64,000 nt of DNA from SW4 sp042466115 (GTDB taxonomy: Bacteria; Pseudomonadota; Alphaproteobacteria; Rhodobacterales; Rhodobacteraceae): positions 744,001 through 808,000 of the forward strand of contig NZ_JAXHBQ010000001.1 of NCBI RefSeq assembly GCF_042466115.1, read 5' to 3'. Positions 1-7,703 of this stretch are shown here, one piece after another. Under the pieces are notes generated by a model that was not told where the DNA came from, did no database searches, and saw only the letters and a program-made list of their open reading frames with translations. Made by a program: the position numbers and the translations under genes. Numbering within the stretch: position 1 is the stretch's first letter; the number at the start of each line of letters is the position of its first letter.

Positions 1-78
1 TGCCCCCAGCGTGAGCTTGCAAGTGCACGCGACACCATCAACGTGCAGCACCACTTCGCCCGCATAGGGGTTCGCCAT
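1..78 (-). CDS. GTA gp10-like protein, 5' fragment (runs off the window)
   Basis: Only the first 26 codons lie in the window; the rest continues past base 1. The visible N-terminus begins MANPYAGEVVLHVDG and ends CKLTLGA, which matches the opening of the small gp10 protein of Rhodobacter-type gene transfer agents, encoded directly after the major tail protein. Its ATG (76-78) overlaps the TGA stop of gp9 (78-80) by one base, which implies translational coupling. Position and sequence agree, so I am fairly sure of the family. gp10-type proteins are thought to act in tail assembly, but no function can be read from this fragment. Confidence 0.75.
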   Translation of the reverse strand, partial: MANPYAGEVVLHVDGVACTCKLTLGA

Positions 79-494
79 CAGATCGCCGCCGTAAAGGTCA
101 GCTGCCCTGCGGATGCCAGCGACATTTCATAGGTCGCCTCGCCATTGTGGGATCCAGCGTATTCAATGGACGTCACCTGAAACGCGCCTTCGACAGTGCC
201 GAAATCGGGAATGATCACCTGAAAATCCGGCGTTTCCCCGTCAAAGAAGATCTGGCGCGCGCGTTCGTCCGTGGCTTCGTCCTTGAATACGCCCGACCCG
301 CTGATGGCGGCACTTTTCACGCCCGCACCGCCCAGCAATTCGCGCCACCCGCCCGCACTTTCCAGGCTGGTCACATCAACGCTTTCGGCGTTGAAACTGA
401 TGCGCGAGGCGCGCAATCCGGCAGCCGTTTCAAAGAAACCGTTGCCTGTCATGTCGATCTTGATCAAAAGATCCTTACCGTTCTGGGCTGTCAT
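78..494 (-). CDS. GTA gp9, major tail (tube) protein
   Basis: 138 aa. It matches the phage major tail protein family (TP901-1/Phage_tail_2 type): N-terminal GKDLLIKIDMTGNG, then the typical ESVDVTSLESAGGWRELLGG stretch, and a C-terminal segment on the pattern TSIEYAGSHNGEATYEMSL. In GTAs this protein polymerises into the tail tube that conducts packaged DNA. The ATG (492-494) has a GGAG ribosome site about eight bases upstream. It sits in the conserved GTA order between gp8 (tail terminator) and gp10, with a 30-bp gap to gp8 and an overlapping junction with gp10. The length is normal for the family. Confidence 0.9.
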   Translation of the reverse strand: MTAQNGKDLLIKIDMTGNGFFETAAGLRASRISFNAESVDVTSLESAGGWRELLGGAGVKSAAISGSGVFKDEATDERARQIFFDGETPDFQVIIPDFGTVEGAFQVTSIEYAGSHNGEATYEMSLASAGQLTFTAAI

Positions 495-524
495 ATCCGT
501 ATCTCCGGTTGGTTAAATATGGCG

Positions 525-935
525 CTACACGTCGTCGACGCGGGCGCGGAAAATCATGTTGATGCGGCGCACATCACCTGTGCCCACGCGGGCCGCCGTG
601 GCCTTGTAGAAATTGCACGACACAAGCACGCCGCGTGCCAGTGTCAGGTCCGCATCGACCAGCGCATCTGACACGGCCGCCGCTGCCGTCTTGGCCGCCG
701 CAAACCCCGCGCCATCGGTGACGATGGACACGGTGAATTCATGTTCTGCCCCGCCGCCCGTCTTGTCGGACCGGTCCCGCGCAATCTCGGGGCCAAGGGC
801 CACATAGATCGACGGTAGCGTGCCCGTGGGCAGTGCGTCATAGATCGCCGTGCCGACCAATCCGGCCAGCGTCACATCCGCGACCAGCTGCTGGTAAACG
901 GCCGTCTGAAGGGCCTCTGCCACGCCATAACTCAT
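525..935 (-). CDS. GTA gp8, tail terminator / DUF3168 protein
   Basis: 136 aa, a DUF3168-type protein (YxxxxALQxAVYQQL start, GTAIYDALPTGTLPSIYVALGP core). In siphophage and GTA particles this family caps the tail tube and joins it to the head-tail connector. The ATG (933-935) overlaps the TGA of gp7 (932-934), and AGAGGAG lies just upstream, which fixes the start. The neighbours gp7 and gp9 are in the canonical order. Nothing unusual in length or motifs. Confidence 0.88.
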   Translation of the reverse strand: MSYGVAEALQTAVYQQLVADVTLAGLVGTAIYDALPTGTLPSIYVALGPEIARDRSDKTGGGAEHEFTVSIVTDGAGFAAAKTAAAAVSDALVDADLTLARGVLVSCNFYKATAARVGTGDVRRINMIFRARVDDV

Positions 936-1270
936 GTGACATTCTCCTCTTCTGCGGTGCAGGTCAGATAGCGCCCGCTTGCGTCCGCCTCGGCGACCGC
1001 CAAGATGTTGAACACGCGCGACCCGTCGCGAAACCGCTGTTCCGGCAAGGGGCGCGACGAAGCGCCCACCAGCCCCGCGCGCACGACGATGCGATAAGCA
1101 ACCCGCGACAGCGGCACCGCGACACCGGCTTTCTCACGCCCCGTGCGCGCCGTGACTTCGGCATAATGCGTGCCAAGGGCCTGCCAGCTTTGGGTGTAAC
1201 CACCCGCCCCGTCAGCCACACGCACCGGCGCCTCAAGCACCAGCCTGCGGTTCAGATGCGGCACCTTCAT
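932..1270 (-). CDS. GTA gp7, head-tail adaptor (head closure) protein
   Basis: 112 aa from the ATG at 1268-1270 (MKVPHLNRRLVLEAP). The frame is open further upstream, but that part lies inside gp6, and this ATG forms an ATGA overlap with the gp6 stop (1267-1269). The sequence fits the phage head-tail joining family: N-terminal RLVLEAPVRVADGAGGYTQSW, then W-x-x-x-G-T-x-x-A-E-V-x-A-x-T-G-R-E, a pattern shared by SPP1 gp16-like stoppers. It would close the head below the connector and bind the tail. The canonical GTA gene order supports the assignment. Confidence 0.85.
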   Translation of the reverse strand: MKVPHLNRRLVLEAPVRVADGAGGYTQSWQALGTHYAEVTARTGREKAGVAVPLSRVAYRIVVRAGLVGASSRPLPEQRFRDGSRVFNILAVAEADASGRYLTCTAEEENVT

Positions 1271-1866
1271 GAGCGGCCACCGCCGAACAGACGCACCGTG
1301 CGATAGCGTTCGATCAAGGCGCTGACACCAAAAGGCATGCACCCCCCACCAAACGCCGTTTCATGGCGATATTCGTGGTAATGGGCCGCCAGCATCATCA
1401 CAGCCTGCGCCAGATCGGCCGGCAGATCGGACCAGTCAGGACCAAAGCCTGCAAGGAAACCAACCCGCACCGACCCCGCTAGCGGCACCGCAGGCAACAT
1501 GCCCCCCGTGGCCACAAGACAGGGGCGCTGCATATCCGGCTCAAGCCGATAACCCGCTGCGCTGGCAACCGTTTCATCCCCAAGGCGCGAGATCGTGACA
1601 ACCTCGGAAATGGCGCTGACGGGGGCGACAGGCAGGGCCTGCTGGCCCGTGTCGCGCCAGGCCGTCAGGGTCCAGCTAAACTCGCGCTCGATCAGGATCT
1701 TGCCTGTGCGCGCCTCGATTGCGGCCATGGCGGCACGCAGGAAACTTTCAAGCAGACCGTCCTGCAAACCATCGTCGGAAAACCCCGATCCAAGGCGTAG
1801 GTGGTCTTTGAACTGGGTGACCGGAAGTGCGCTTGGTGGCACTGTGGTCTCTTCGACTAACATCAT
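1267..1866 (-). CDS. GTA gp6, head-tail connector protein
   Basis: 199 aa from the ATG at 1866 (MMLVEETTVPPSALPV), preceded by GGAG at good spacing; upstream in-frame sequence has no family resemblance. It is a gp6-like (phiE125 gp8/HK97 gp6 type) connector: N-terminal LPVTQFKDHLRLG, a helix with AAMAAIEARTGKIL, and a C-terminal DLAQAVMMLAAHYHEYR helix. It would form the ring under the portal. It overlaps gp7 by four bases and is separated from the capsid gene by about 160 bp, the only loose junction in this stretch besides the gp2-gp3 gap. Confidence 0.87.
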   Translation of the reverse strand: MMLVEETTVPPSALPVTQFKDHLRLGSGFSDDGLQDGLLESFLRAAMAAIEARTGKILIEREFSWTLTAWRDTGQQALPVAPVSAISEVVTISRLGDETVASAAGYRLEPDMQRPCLVATGGMLPAVPLAGSVRVGFLAGFGPDWSDLPADLAQAVMMLAAHYHEYRHETAFGGGCMPFGVSALIERYRTVRLFGGGRS

Positions 1867-2030
1867 GGAATTACTCCGCAAACCGGCCTGATTTCGTGAT
1901 TGAACCCGGACACGCACCCCGCCGCATTGCTCGGACGGAAGGGAACAGCTAGACAACGCGCCTTTTGTTGGACACGTGTCCGGGTCATGCCGCCGCCCGA
2001 ACGGGCAGCGACACCCCTCGCTCGGACGCC

Positions 2031-3224
2031 TTAGGCGACCGAGAACTTCAGCAGCTTGATCGCGGCATAATCGCTGATCCCGCCACCCACGCGCTTGGTT
2101 GCATAGAACAACACATGCGGCTTGGCGCTGAACGGATCACGCAGCACGCGCAGATCAGGGCGTTCGGCAACCGTGTAGCCCGCACCAAAATCACCAAAGG
2201 CAATGGCAGTCGCGTCCGAACCCACATCAGGCATGTCCTCGGCGATCAGCACCGGATAGCCCAGCAGACGCGCAGGCTCGCCCGCGGCCAGACTGTCGGA
2301 CCACAGGAAACGACCATCGTTGTCTTTCAGCTTGCGCACGGCACCGGCTGTTTTCGAATTCATCACGAAAGACGCATTGGCGCGGTATTGCGCACCAAGG
2401 GCGTAAACCAGATCAATCACCGCATCGCCGGGGTTCACGGCGTCAAAATCGCCATCGGTGCCGGTGGGCACATAGCCCAGATTGCCCCAGGTCCATGTGT
2501 CGTTATCGACAGATGTGGCGGTCAGGAAACCGGCGGGCTTGTCGATGCCGTCACCATTGATGAACGCAGACGCTTCAGAACGGGCGAACTTGTCGGCGAT
2601 CCGGCCAGCCAGCCAGCCTTCGATGTCGAACGCGCTATCGTCCAGCAGACGCTGCGATGCTTTTGGCAGGGCCGAAAGCTCGTGCAGCGGGATGGTGATA
2701 CGGTCAATGACAGGCGTGCCGGTTTCAACCGACGGATCGGTTTCCGTGGCCCAGCCAGCGCCCATTTCGGTGTGATCGACCAGCACGTCATAGGATGTCG
2801 CATCAACGGCCACCACATTGGCAATCGCGCGGATAGACGCAGTGCTGCTCAGCACCCCATTGACGGTTTCGGATGTCTGCGGGTCAACCAGATAGCCACC
2901 ATCGGCGGCCACGGCTGTCGACAGCGCCTTGCCTTCCATTTCCAGACCACGCAGCGCATCATCGTCACCCGAACGCAGATAGGCAGCGAACGCCTTCTGG
3001 TGGGGGGCTTCCATGCTTGCGGCAGCGGCCAGCGCGGGGCGTGCGCCCGCAGTCATTGTCTTGCGATCCAACTTGTTCATTCGTTCGTCCTGCTTTTGAA
3101 ACTTGGCATGAATGCCGTCTGAGAAGTCTTTGAAGTCGTTCATGAAACCCGCCATCGCGGATTTCAGTTCTTTGGCCGGAGACACGTCTTCCCCGGCCCG
3201 AGATTTGGTCTCGGGTTTGCTCAT
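2031..3224 (-). CDS. GTA gp5, HK97-fold major capsid protein
   Basis: 397 aa, HK97-family capsid protein. Residues 1-99 are a charged, helix-rich scaffold-like delta region (SPAKELKSAMAGFMNDFKDF). The mature shell protein probably starts near residue 100, after GLEMEGKA, where GTA capsids are normally cut by gp4. The rest carries DGGYLVDPQTSETV, a PLHELSALPKASQRLLDDSAFDIEGWL segment read with gaps, and a C-terminal YTVAERPDLRVLRDPFS. The ATG at 3222-3224 has GAAGGA seven bases upstream; a TTG one codon earlier is a poorer start. It makes the small T=3 head of the particle. Confidence 0.93.
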   Translation of the reverse strand: MSKPETKSRAGEDVSPAKELKSAMAGFMNDFKDFSDGIHAKFQKQDERMNKLDRKTMTAGARPALAAAASMEAPHQKAFAAYLRSGDDDALRGLEMEGKALSTAVAADGGYLVDPQTSETVNGVLSSTASIRAIANVVAVDATSYDVLVDHTEMGAGWATETDPSVETGTPVIDRITIPLHELSALPKASQRLLDDSAFDIEGWLAGRIADKFARSEASAFINGDGIDKPAGFLTATSVDNDTWTWGNLGYVPTGTDGDFDAVNPGDAVIDLVYALGAQYRANASFVMNSKTAGAVRKLKDNDGRFLWSDSLAAGEPARLLGYPVLIAEDMPDVGSDATAIAFGDFGAGYTVAERPDLRVLRDPFSAKPHVLFYATKRVGGGISDYAAIKLLKFSVA

Positions 3225-3254
3225 CAATCTGTCCTTCGTGTTGATGGGTTTCGG

Positions 3255-3806
3255 CTAGTCGGGCATCGGCCCGCCCAGCAGGCTGCGTGCATCTTCAAAC
3301 ACCGCCGCCAGTTCGCGCATCGCGTCTGCCGCAGGGTCATCCCCCTTGGCGCCCACGCGCGCATCGGGAAGCATGGGGAAGGTCACAAGCGACACCTCCC
3401 AAAGCTCCAGCTCGGACAAGCGGCGTCCGCCCTTGTCGCCCTTGGTGGCGCGCACCGTGCGATAACCAATCGACAGTCCGTCAATCGCCCCCGCACCGAT
3501 CAGCGCCGCCGCCTCGCGGCCGCGGGCCACATCCGTCAGAATGCGCCCCTTGACCCACAATCCCCTCGCGTCCTCGCGGACCTCGTCCCACACGCCAATC
3601 GGCTGGGACGGATCGTGCTGCCACAGCATCTTGACGCTGCCGCCCTTGGTTTTCAGCCGCGCAAGCGAGCCCAGATAAGCCCCCGCCTCGACCACATCAC
3701 CGCCCTGATCACACTTGCCAAACAAGGACGCATAGCCGGAAATCACCGTGCCGTCGGTCACGTCAATCGTGCCGCCCAACTGGCAATACTTGTGTTCCAA
3801 ATCCAT
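3255..3806 (-). CDS. GTA gp4, prohead maturation protease
   Basis: 183 aa from the ATG at 3806 (MDLEHKYCQLGG), which has GGAGAGA six bases upstream; ATGs at 3809 and 3818 are possible but worse placed. It matches the HK97 prohead protease family: TVISGYASLFGKCDQGGDVV, then the catalytic-histidine block KMLWQHDPSQPIGVWDE, and the catalytic-serine block GAIDGLSIGYRT. It would cleave the capsid delta region during head maturation. The C-terminus carries a short tail rich in A, D and E. Its position between gp3.5 and the capsid is standard. Confidence 0.9.
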   Translation of the reverse strand: MDLEHKYCQLGGTIDVTDGTVISGYASLFGKCDQGGDVVEAGAYLGSLARLKTKGGSVKMLWQHDPSQPIGVWDEVREDARGLWVKGRILTDVARGREAAALIGAGAIDGLSIGYRTVRATKGDKGGRRLSELELWEVSLVTFPMLPDARVGAKGDDPAADAMRELAAVFEDARSLLGGPMPD

Positions 3807-3819
3807 CATTCTCTCCATC

Positions 3820-4053
3820 CTAGACAGGGGCGCTGATCAGATGCTGCGCACCTGCAAGCACCACCATCACCACCACGCCGAACACCGCGATCCATGTGCG
3901 CCGTTCGATCCGTTCCAACTGAGCCTCGATCCGGTCCACCTGGGCCTGAACCTGCGCCAGCTGCACGGTATTGAGCTGCTCCAGCGCCTCGATCCGCATG
4001 CCCGGCGCGCAGGCGAAACTTTCCAGACCATAGCGTCGCGGTTCATGTGCCAT
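3820..4053 (-). CDS. GTA gp3.5, small membrane-anchored protein
   Basis: 77 aa from the ATG at 4053 (MAHEPRRYG), with GAGG six bases upstream and an 11-bp overlap with the portal gene. Residues about 22-46 form a heptad-like amphipathic helix (ALEQLNTVQLAQVQAQVDRI), followed by one predicted membrane helix (TWIAVFGVVVMVVLAGAQHL) and a short tail. An equivalent small gene sits between portal and protease in Rhodobacter GTAs, where its role is unclear. I infer a membrane-associated accessory protein; no enzymatic motif is visible. Confidence 0.75.
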   Translation of the reverse strand: MAHEPRRYGLESFACAPGMRIEALEQLNTVQLAQVQAQVDRIEAQLERIERRTWIAVFGVVVMVVLAGAQHLISAPV

Positions 4054-5230
4054 CGCCAACCTCAAGACTTGGCAGACCCAACAACGCGCGCTTTTCCGCG
4101 TCCGTCAGGAATGTGGCATCCCCCACACGGCGCCACTGCGCCTCGCGCTCGGCCCCCAAGGCCGGCACCTGATCCAGATCGGGACGCAACTCGGCCCACT
4201 CGCCTGTATAGTCAGACAGCCAATCACCCACAGCCCCCGTGACACGCTGCACCAACGGCAGCACAGTCAGACGATAAAACGCGCGGTTGGCCTCTTGGTA
4301 GTTGGCATAGGTCGCGTCCCCCGGAATGCCCAAAATCATCGGCGGCACACCGTAGGCAATCGCAATCTCGCGCGCGGCGGCTTCCTTGGTTTTCTGGAAC
4401 TCCATATCGGACGGGCTGAAGCCCATCGGTTTCCAGTCCAGACCACCTTCCAACAACATCGGCCGGCCCGCATTGCGCGCGCCCTGATGCTGGCTTTCCA
4501 TCTCGCTCAGCAGGCGGTCGTATTGATCTGCACTCAGCGCCGCCTGCCCGTCCGCGCCGCGATAGATGATCGCACCACTTGGGCGCGCCGCATTATCCAG
4601 CAACGCCTTGGACCAGCGCGACGCCGCGTTGTGCACATCAACCGCACTCGCCGCCGCCTGCATCGGGCTGAACCCGTAATGATCGTCCTGCGGGTGAAAG
4701 CTCTTGATATGGCAAACCGGCGCAGGGCCGTCCCCCAGATCAAAGCGGTGCTTGCGCCCGTTGACGTTGTATTCATAGGCCACGGGCCAGCCATCCGCGC
4801 CGGGCACAAGGCTCATCCGGTCACTGCGCAGCACATGCATTTCCACAGGCAACGCGTCACCCGCGACACCTTCAAGATAGGCGTTCCCGGTCAACAGCAA
4901 CTGCCCATACAGCGCCTCAAAAAGTTCCGCACGACCCTGCGCGCCGTTCGGGCGGGCGATCAGGTCCAACAGTGGATGCGTATCATAACGGCGCGTGCGG
5001 TCCTGCAAGACCAACGGCAAAGCCGCCGCCGCCTCGGCAATCAGTTTCACCGCGCGAAAGCCAATCGGATTGCCCGTAAACCCCGTGCGGGTCAGCGACA
5101 CCACATCACGCGGGCTCCAGGCCACACGCCCTGATGCGCCCCAGGCGGCAATCTTGCCCGTGGCAGACGCCTTGGCCTCGGGGGCCGTCTCCGCCTTGTC
5201 AGCGTCGGGGCGTTTCAGAAAATCAAACAT
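4043..5230 (-). CDS. GTA gp3, portal protein
   Basis: 395 aa from the ATG at 5230 (MFDFLKRPDADK), with GGAG six bases upstream. It is an HK97-type phage portal: SLTRTGFTGNPIGFRAVKLI near the N-terminus, the family block PNGAQGRAELFEALYGQLLL, a GNAYLEG motif, and the C-terminal helix region GIPGDATYANYQEANRAF. The dodecameric portal is the DNA entry and exit channel and docks the terminase. Upstream, where gp2 would normally be close by, there is a 668-bp non-coding interval that includes a dispersed repeat. Confidence 0.92.
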   Translation of the reverse strand: MFDFLKRPDADKAETAPEAKASATGKIAAWGASGRVAWSPRDVVSLTRTGFTGNPIGFRAVKLIAEAAAALPLVLQDRTRRYDTHPLLDLIARPNGAQGRAELFEALYGQLLLTGNAYLEGVAGDALPVEMHVLRSDRMSLVPGADGWPVAYEYNVNGRKHRFDLGDGPAPVCHIKSFHPQDDHYGFSPMQAAASAVDVHNAASRWSKALLDNAARPSGAIIYRGADGQAALSADQYDRLLSEMESQHQGARNAGRPMLLEGGLDWKPMGFSPSDMEFQKTKEAAAREIAIAYGVPPMILGIPGDATYANYQEANRAFYRLTVLPLVQRVTGAVGDWLSDYTGEWAELRPDLDQVPALGAEREAQWRRVGDATFLTDAEKRALLGLPSLEVGDGT

Positions 5231-5898
5231 CAATATCTCCTCGCTCCTGCCGCTTTGCCCGACAGTCCCTGCGTTCCATGAAAGGAAAATGCCGCGAATT
5301 GATTACGAAGCGTGAAAGGCACCGTACGGTGCTGTTGCGCCCACCAAACCGGTGACGTGTCTTTGGTAAACCAAGGTGGTCGGGTGCTACCTTGCTGACG
5401 TCCGAACGATCCATTGCGTGCGAAACGTCGCGCATCTTTTATACGACGCGGCTGATGTTCCAAAGTCCGCCAAGAAGCGCCCCCGCCGTAATACCCAAAC
5501 GTCGTGCATGTCCGACCCAGACCCGACTTACGCGGCGGGCGGGATCAATGGCCGGAATGCGGACTTTGCTGCCGTTGCCAAACGTCAATAAGCAGGGCGG
5601 TCGGCGGCCCGTGGGTTGGCGATACAACGTTACCGCTTTGGCGCTTTATGGTGGCCAAGCACATCTTTCGGACCAGTATCATGCACGGTCGGCAAAATCG
5701 CCGACCCGTGGAGACGGGCCGACGATCGCCCGGCGGCTGCGCCTTGATTCCGGGCGGTCTGACTCCCGCTGCAACGGTCGTTCTGGGCTCAACCCGGCCT
5801 TCGCTGCGAAAGGCGCAATGGTCCGGTTCTTCGTTTTGTTGGGTTCATGATGCAAAGGCCAAAGTCAGCGGACGTTCGTCATTCTGAATAGCAAGGCC
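5231..5898. other. Non-coding interval splitting the GTA operon between terL and portal genes
   Basis: 668 bp lie between the gp2 stop and the gp3 start. Bases 5558-5766 are copy 1 of repeat family B (separate entry), with weaker similarity to copy 2 continuing to about 5830. In the rest I see the short palindrome GCACCGTACGGTGC near 5321-5334 and no convincing gene: open frames here are short, lack ribosome sites and do not match anything known. No T-tract terminator for the minus strand is visible, so GTA transcription may read through, but the last 40 bases also show no clear new promoter. Confidence 0.6.
5558..5766 (+). repeat. Dispersed repeat family B, copy 1 (inside GTA cluster)
   Basis: About 209 bp, matching copy 2 (14597-14808) at roughly 90 percent from TGCGGACTTTGCTGCCGTTG to GATTCCGGGCGG. 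A long stem is visible: arm 5602-5623 (CGGCCCGT then GGGTTGGCGAT) pairs with 5697-5721 (ATCGCCGACCC then ACGGGCCG). The interior holds GGTGGCCAAGCACATCTT. Orientation is given so that copies 1-3 read plus. Open frames across it differ between copies, so I take it as non-coding. Confidence 0.8.
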
Positions 5899-7305
5899 CT
5901 ACTCCAGCACCCTTAACCGTGGCCGCCGCCAATGCGCCGCCGGATCAATCATCACCTCTTGCAGCGCCCAGACCAGCGCATCGACCCGATCGGGGCTACC
6001 GCTGCCATCAAACCCGCGTGCGCTCATCAGGCACATCTGGTCCTCAAGCGCATCCAAGCCCCGCGCATGAAACACCCGCCCCTGCTCATACAAGGCCGCC
6101 ACCGGTTCGGCGCGCGCCACCTTGCCACGGCTGGCGCGCACCCCGCGATACGACACCATCGGATCAATCTGGCGCACGACCGATTCCACAAGATCACCGC
6201 CCTGATTGACCTCGGCCACCAAACGGGACGCACCATGCCGCTGCATCGCCGCCACGGCCGCGCGCGCCCATTCACTGGGGGAGGCCGCCGAAACGGTCGC
6301 ATCCTCGATCACATAGGCGCGCCAGTCCTGCGGTGGCCCCTGCGTCACAGCGCCCACGACCACGATGCCGCAGGCATCCGACCCCTTATGCCCCGTAACA
6401 GGCGGGTCCACCGCCACGACAATCCGGTCCATCACAGGCAACCCATCCACCTGCGCGGCCTGCAACGCGGCCGATGTCCACAGCGCGCCCTCGGCCTCGG
6501 CCAGCAATACACCGTCCAGTTCCTGACGACCCAGCCGCGTGCCGGCATAGCGCGCCTGCACTTCTTCCAGGAAACTATCCGCCAGATAGGCGCGGTTCGC
6601 CTCGGTCGGCGCATGGGTGCTGACCGTGCTGGCACGCGCCAGCAAATCACGCAGCACGCCCACATTGCGCGGCGTTGTCGTCACGCAAGCGCGCGGATGA
6701 TCCCCTAACCGCAAGCCGAACTGCAACATATCCCACGCCTCCTCGGCGCGCTTCCATTTGGCCAGTTCATCGGCCCAGACCGCATCAAACTGCGGCCCGC
6801 GTAAACTTTCGGGGTCATGAGCGGAATATATCCGCGCCTCGGCCCCGTTGGGCCAGACCAGCATCCGCCGTCCGGCAATCCATTCGGGACGGCGATCGGG
6901 TGGCGAACAGGCCAAAATCCCGCTCTCACCAAACACCATCACCTCGCGGGTCTGTTCAATCGTTTCCCCGATGAGGGCGACGCGCCGCGCCGCCCCCTTG
7001 TCTTGTGGCCGCGATCCTTCGACCATTGATCTGACCCATTCGGCACCGGCACGGGTTTTACCCGCACCACGTCCACCCAAAATCACCCATGTCCGCCAGT
7101 CCCCAACGGGCGGCACTTGGTGGTCCAATGCCCAAAACTCGAACAAATACGGCAGCGCCAGCAGCTCTGCCTCACTCAACGCTTCCAGAAAGTCCCTCTG
7201 CGCCGCAACAGGTGCTGAGGCGACCAAGGCGGCACCCGATCTGATGTCGGATGGCGTCAAAGTCGATCTCGTCAGGGCGTGTCCCGTCTCCATAGGCGTG
7301 TTCAT
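5899..7305 (-). CDS. GTA gp2, large terminase subunit (DNA packaging ATPase/nuclease)
   Basis: 468 aa. The ATPase half has Walker A GGRGAGKT (residues 77-84), a Walker B-like block DAVWADELAKW (about 174-184) and the coupling region around VTTTPRN. The C-terminal nuclease half shows the acidic residues expected of an RNase H-like fold: AVDPPVTGHKGSDACGI, LVAEVNQGGDLVE and DRVDALVWALQE. It drives headful packaging of host DNA in a GTA. The ATG at 7305 places its first 134 bases inside gp1, and the conserved FLEALSEAELLALPYLF stretch starts at residue 39, so a start beyond the overlap would cut into the family domain. Confidence 0.93.
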   Translation of the reverse strand: MNTPMETGHALTRSTLTPSDIRSGAALVASAPVAAQRDFLEALSEAELLALPYLFEFWALDHQVPPVGDWRTWVILGGRGAGKTRAGAEWVRSMVEGSRPQDKGAARRVALIGETIEQTREVMVFGESGILACSPPDRRPEWIAGRRMLVWPNGAEARIYSAHDPESLRGPQFDAVWADELAKWKRAEEAWDMLQFGLRLGDHPRACVTTTPRNVGVLRDLLARASTVSTHAPTEANRAYLADSFLEEVQARYAGTRLGRQELDGVLLAEAEGALWTSAALQAAQVDGLPVMDRIVVAVDPPVTGHKGSDACGIVVVGAVTQGPPQDWRAYVIEDATVSAASPSEWARAAVAAMQRHGASRLVAEVNQGGDLVESVVRQIDPMVSYRGVRASRGKVARAEPVAALYEQGRVFHARGLDALEDQMCLMSARGFDGSGSPDRVDALVWALQEVMIDPAAHWRRPRLRVLE

Positions 7306-7519
7306 ATTTCAGCTCCAACTCTGAAAGACGCCCCATTTGTTTTTCCAACTCGCCCAGCTTGCCGTGCAAATTGTGCAGTTCGCTCATGTCGCCGTCTTCA
7401 AGGCGTTTAAGCATCTTGGTAAGCGTCGTATTGATACTGCGATAAAGCTGCCTAGCCTCCTCGACACGTTCAGCAGCAGTTCTTGCGTCGGCCTCGGGGC
7501 CGGCGGTGTTTTCAGTCAT
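7172..7519 (-). CDS. GTA gp1, small terminase-like protein
   Basis: 115 aa. The central part (residues about 15-75) is a strongly helical, charged segment (ERVEEARQLYRSINTTLTKM, then LHGKLGELEKQMGRLSELEL) likely to form a coiled coil; the C-terminal 40 residues overlap the terL reading frame and are cysteine- and glycine-containing. Rhodobacter-type GTAs carry a gene of this size directly before terL, shown in R. capsulatus to act as small terminase. The ribosome site is weak (AGGGATC). As first gene of the cluster it lies about 180 bp from mltG, across a terminator-like hairpin. Confidence 0.8.
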   Translation of the reverse strand: MTENTAGPEADARTAAERVEEARQLYRSINTTLTKMLKRLEDGDMSELHNLHGKLGELEKQMGRLSELELKYEHAYGDGTRPDEIDFDAIRHQIGCRLGRLSTCCGAEGLSGSVE

Positions 7520-7560
7520 GTGATGATGATCCCTATTGGGGAATCCGCCACGCGAGCGAA

Positions 7561-7596
7561 ACGCAAAACGGCCCTTGGGGGATTACCCAAAGGCCG
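7561..7596 (-). terminator. Rho-independent terminator between mltG and the GTA cluster
   Basis: On the minus strand an 11-bp stem (CGGCCTTTGGG pairing with CCCAAGGGCCG, one G-T) is followed by TTTTGCGTTT. It lies 108 bp after the mltG stop and 42 bp before gp1, so it should end the fab-mltG transcript and isolate the GTA operon, or act as a leader attenuator if the GTA promoter is upstream of it. Confidence 0.7.
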
Positions 7597-7703
7597 CGTT
7601 ATGCTTCTTCTAGCATGGCACAAGTTCTACACGGGACCGTGCGATCTGTCAATTGCAAGCGCGCCCTAAGCGCCCGCAATCATTACGTTTTGTTAACGCC
7701 AGC

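Noticed and set aside
5392..5850. A 152-codon open frame across repeat family B copy 1
   Set aside because: Equivalent frames in copies 2-4 are interrupted or shifted and the substitutions do not favour synonymous sites, so the repeat is treated as non-coding.
1..7519. Reading the head genes as an ordinary prophage
   Set aside because: Gene order and sequences (including gp1, gp3.5 and gp10 types) are those of Rhodobacter-type GTAs, and the visible side carries housekeeping genes (mltG, fab) with no integrase, repressor, lysis genes or att site.
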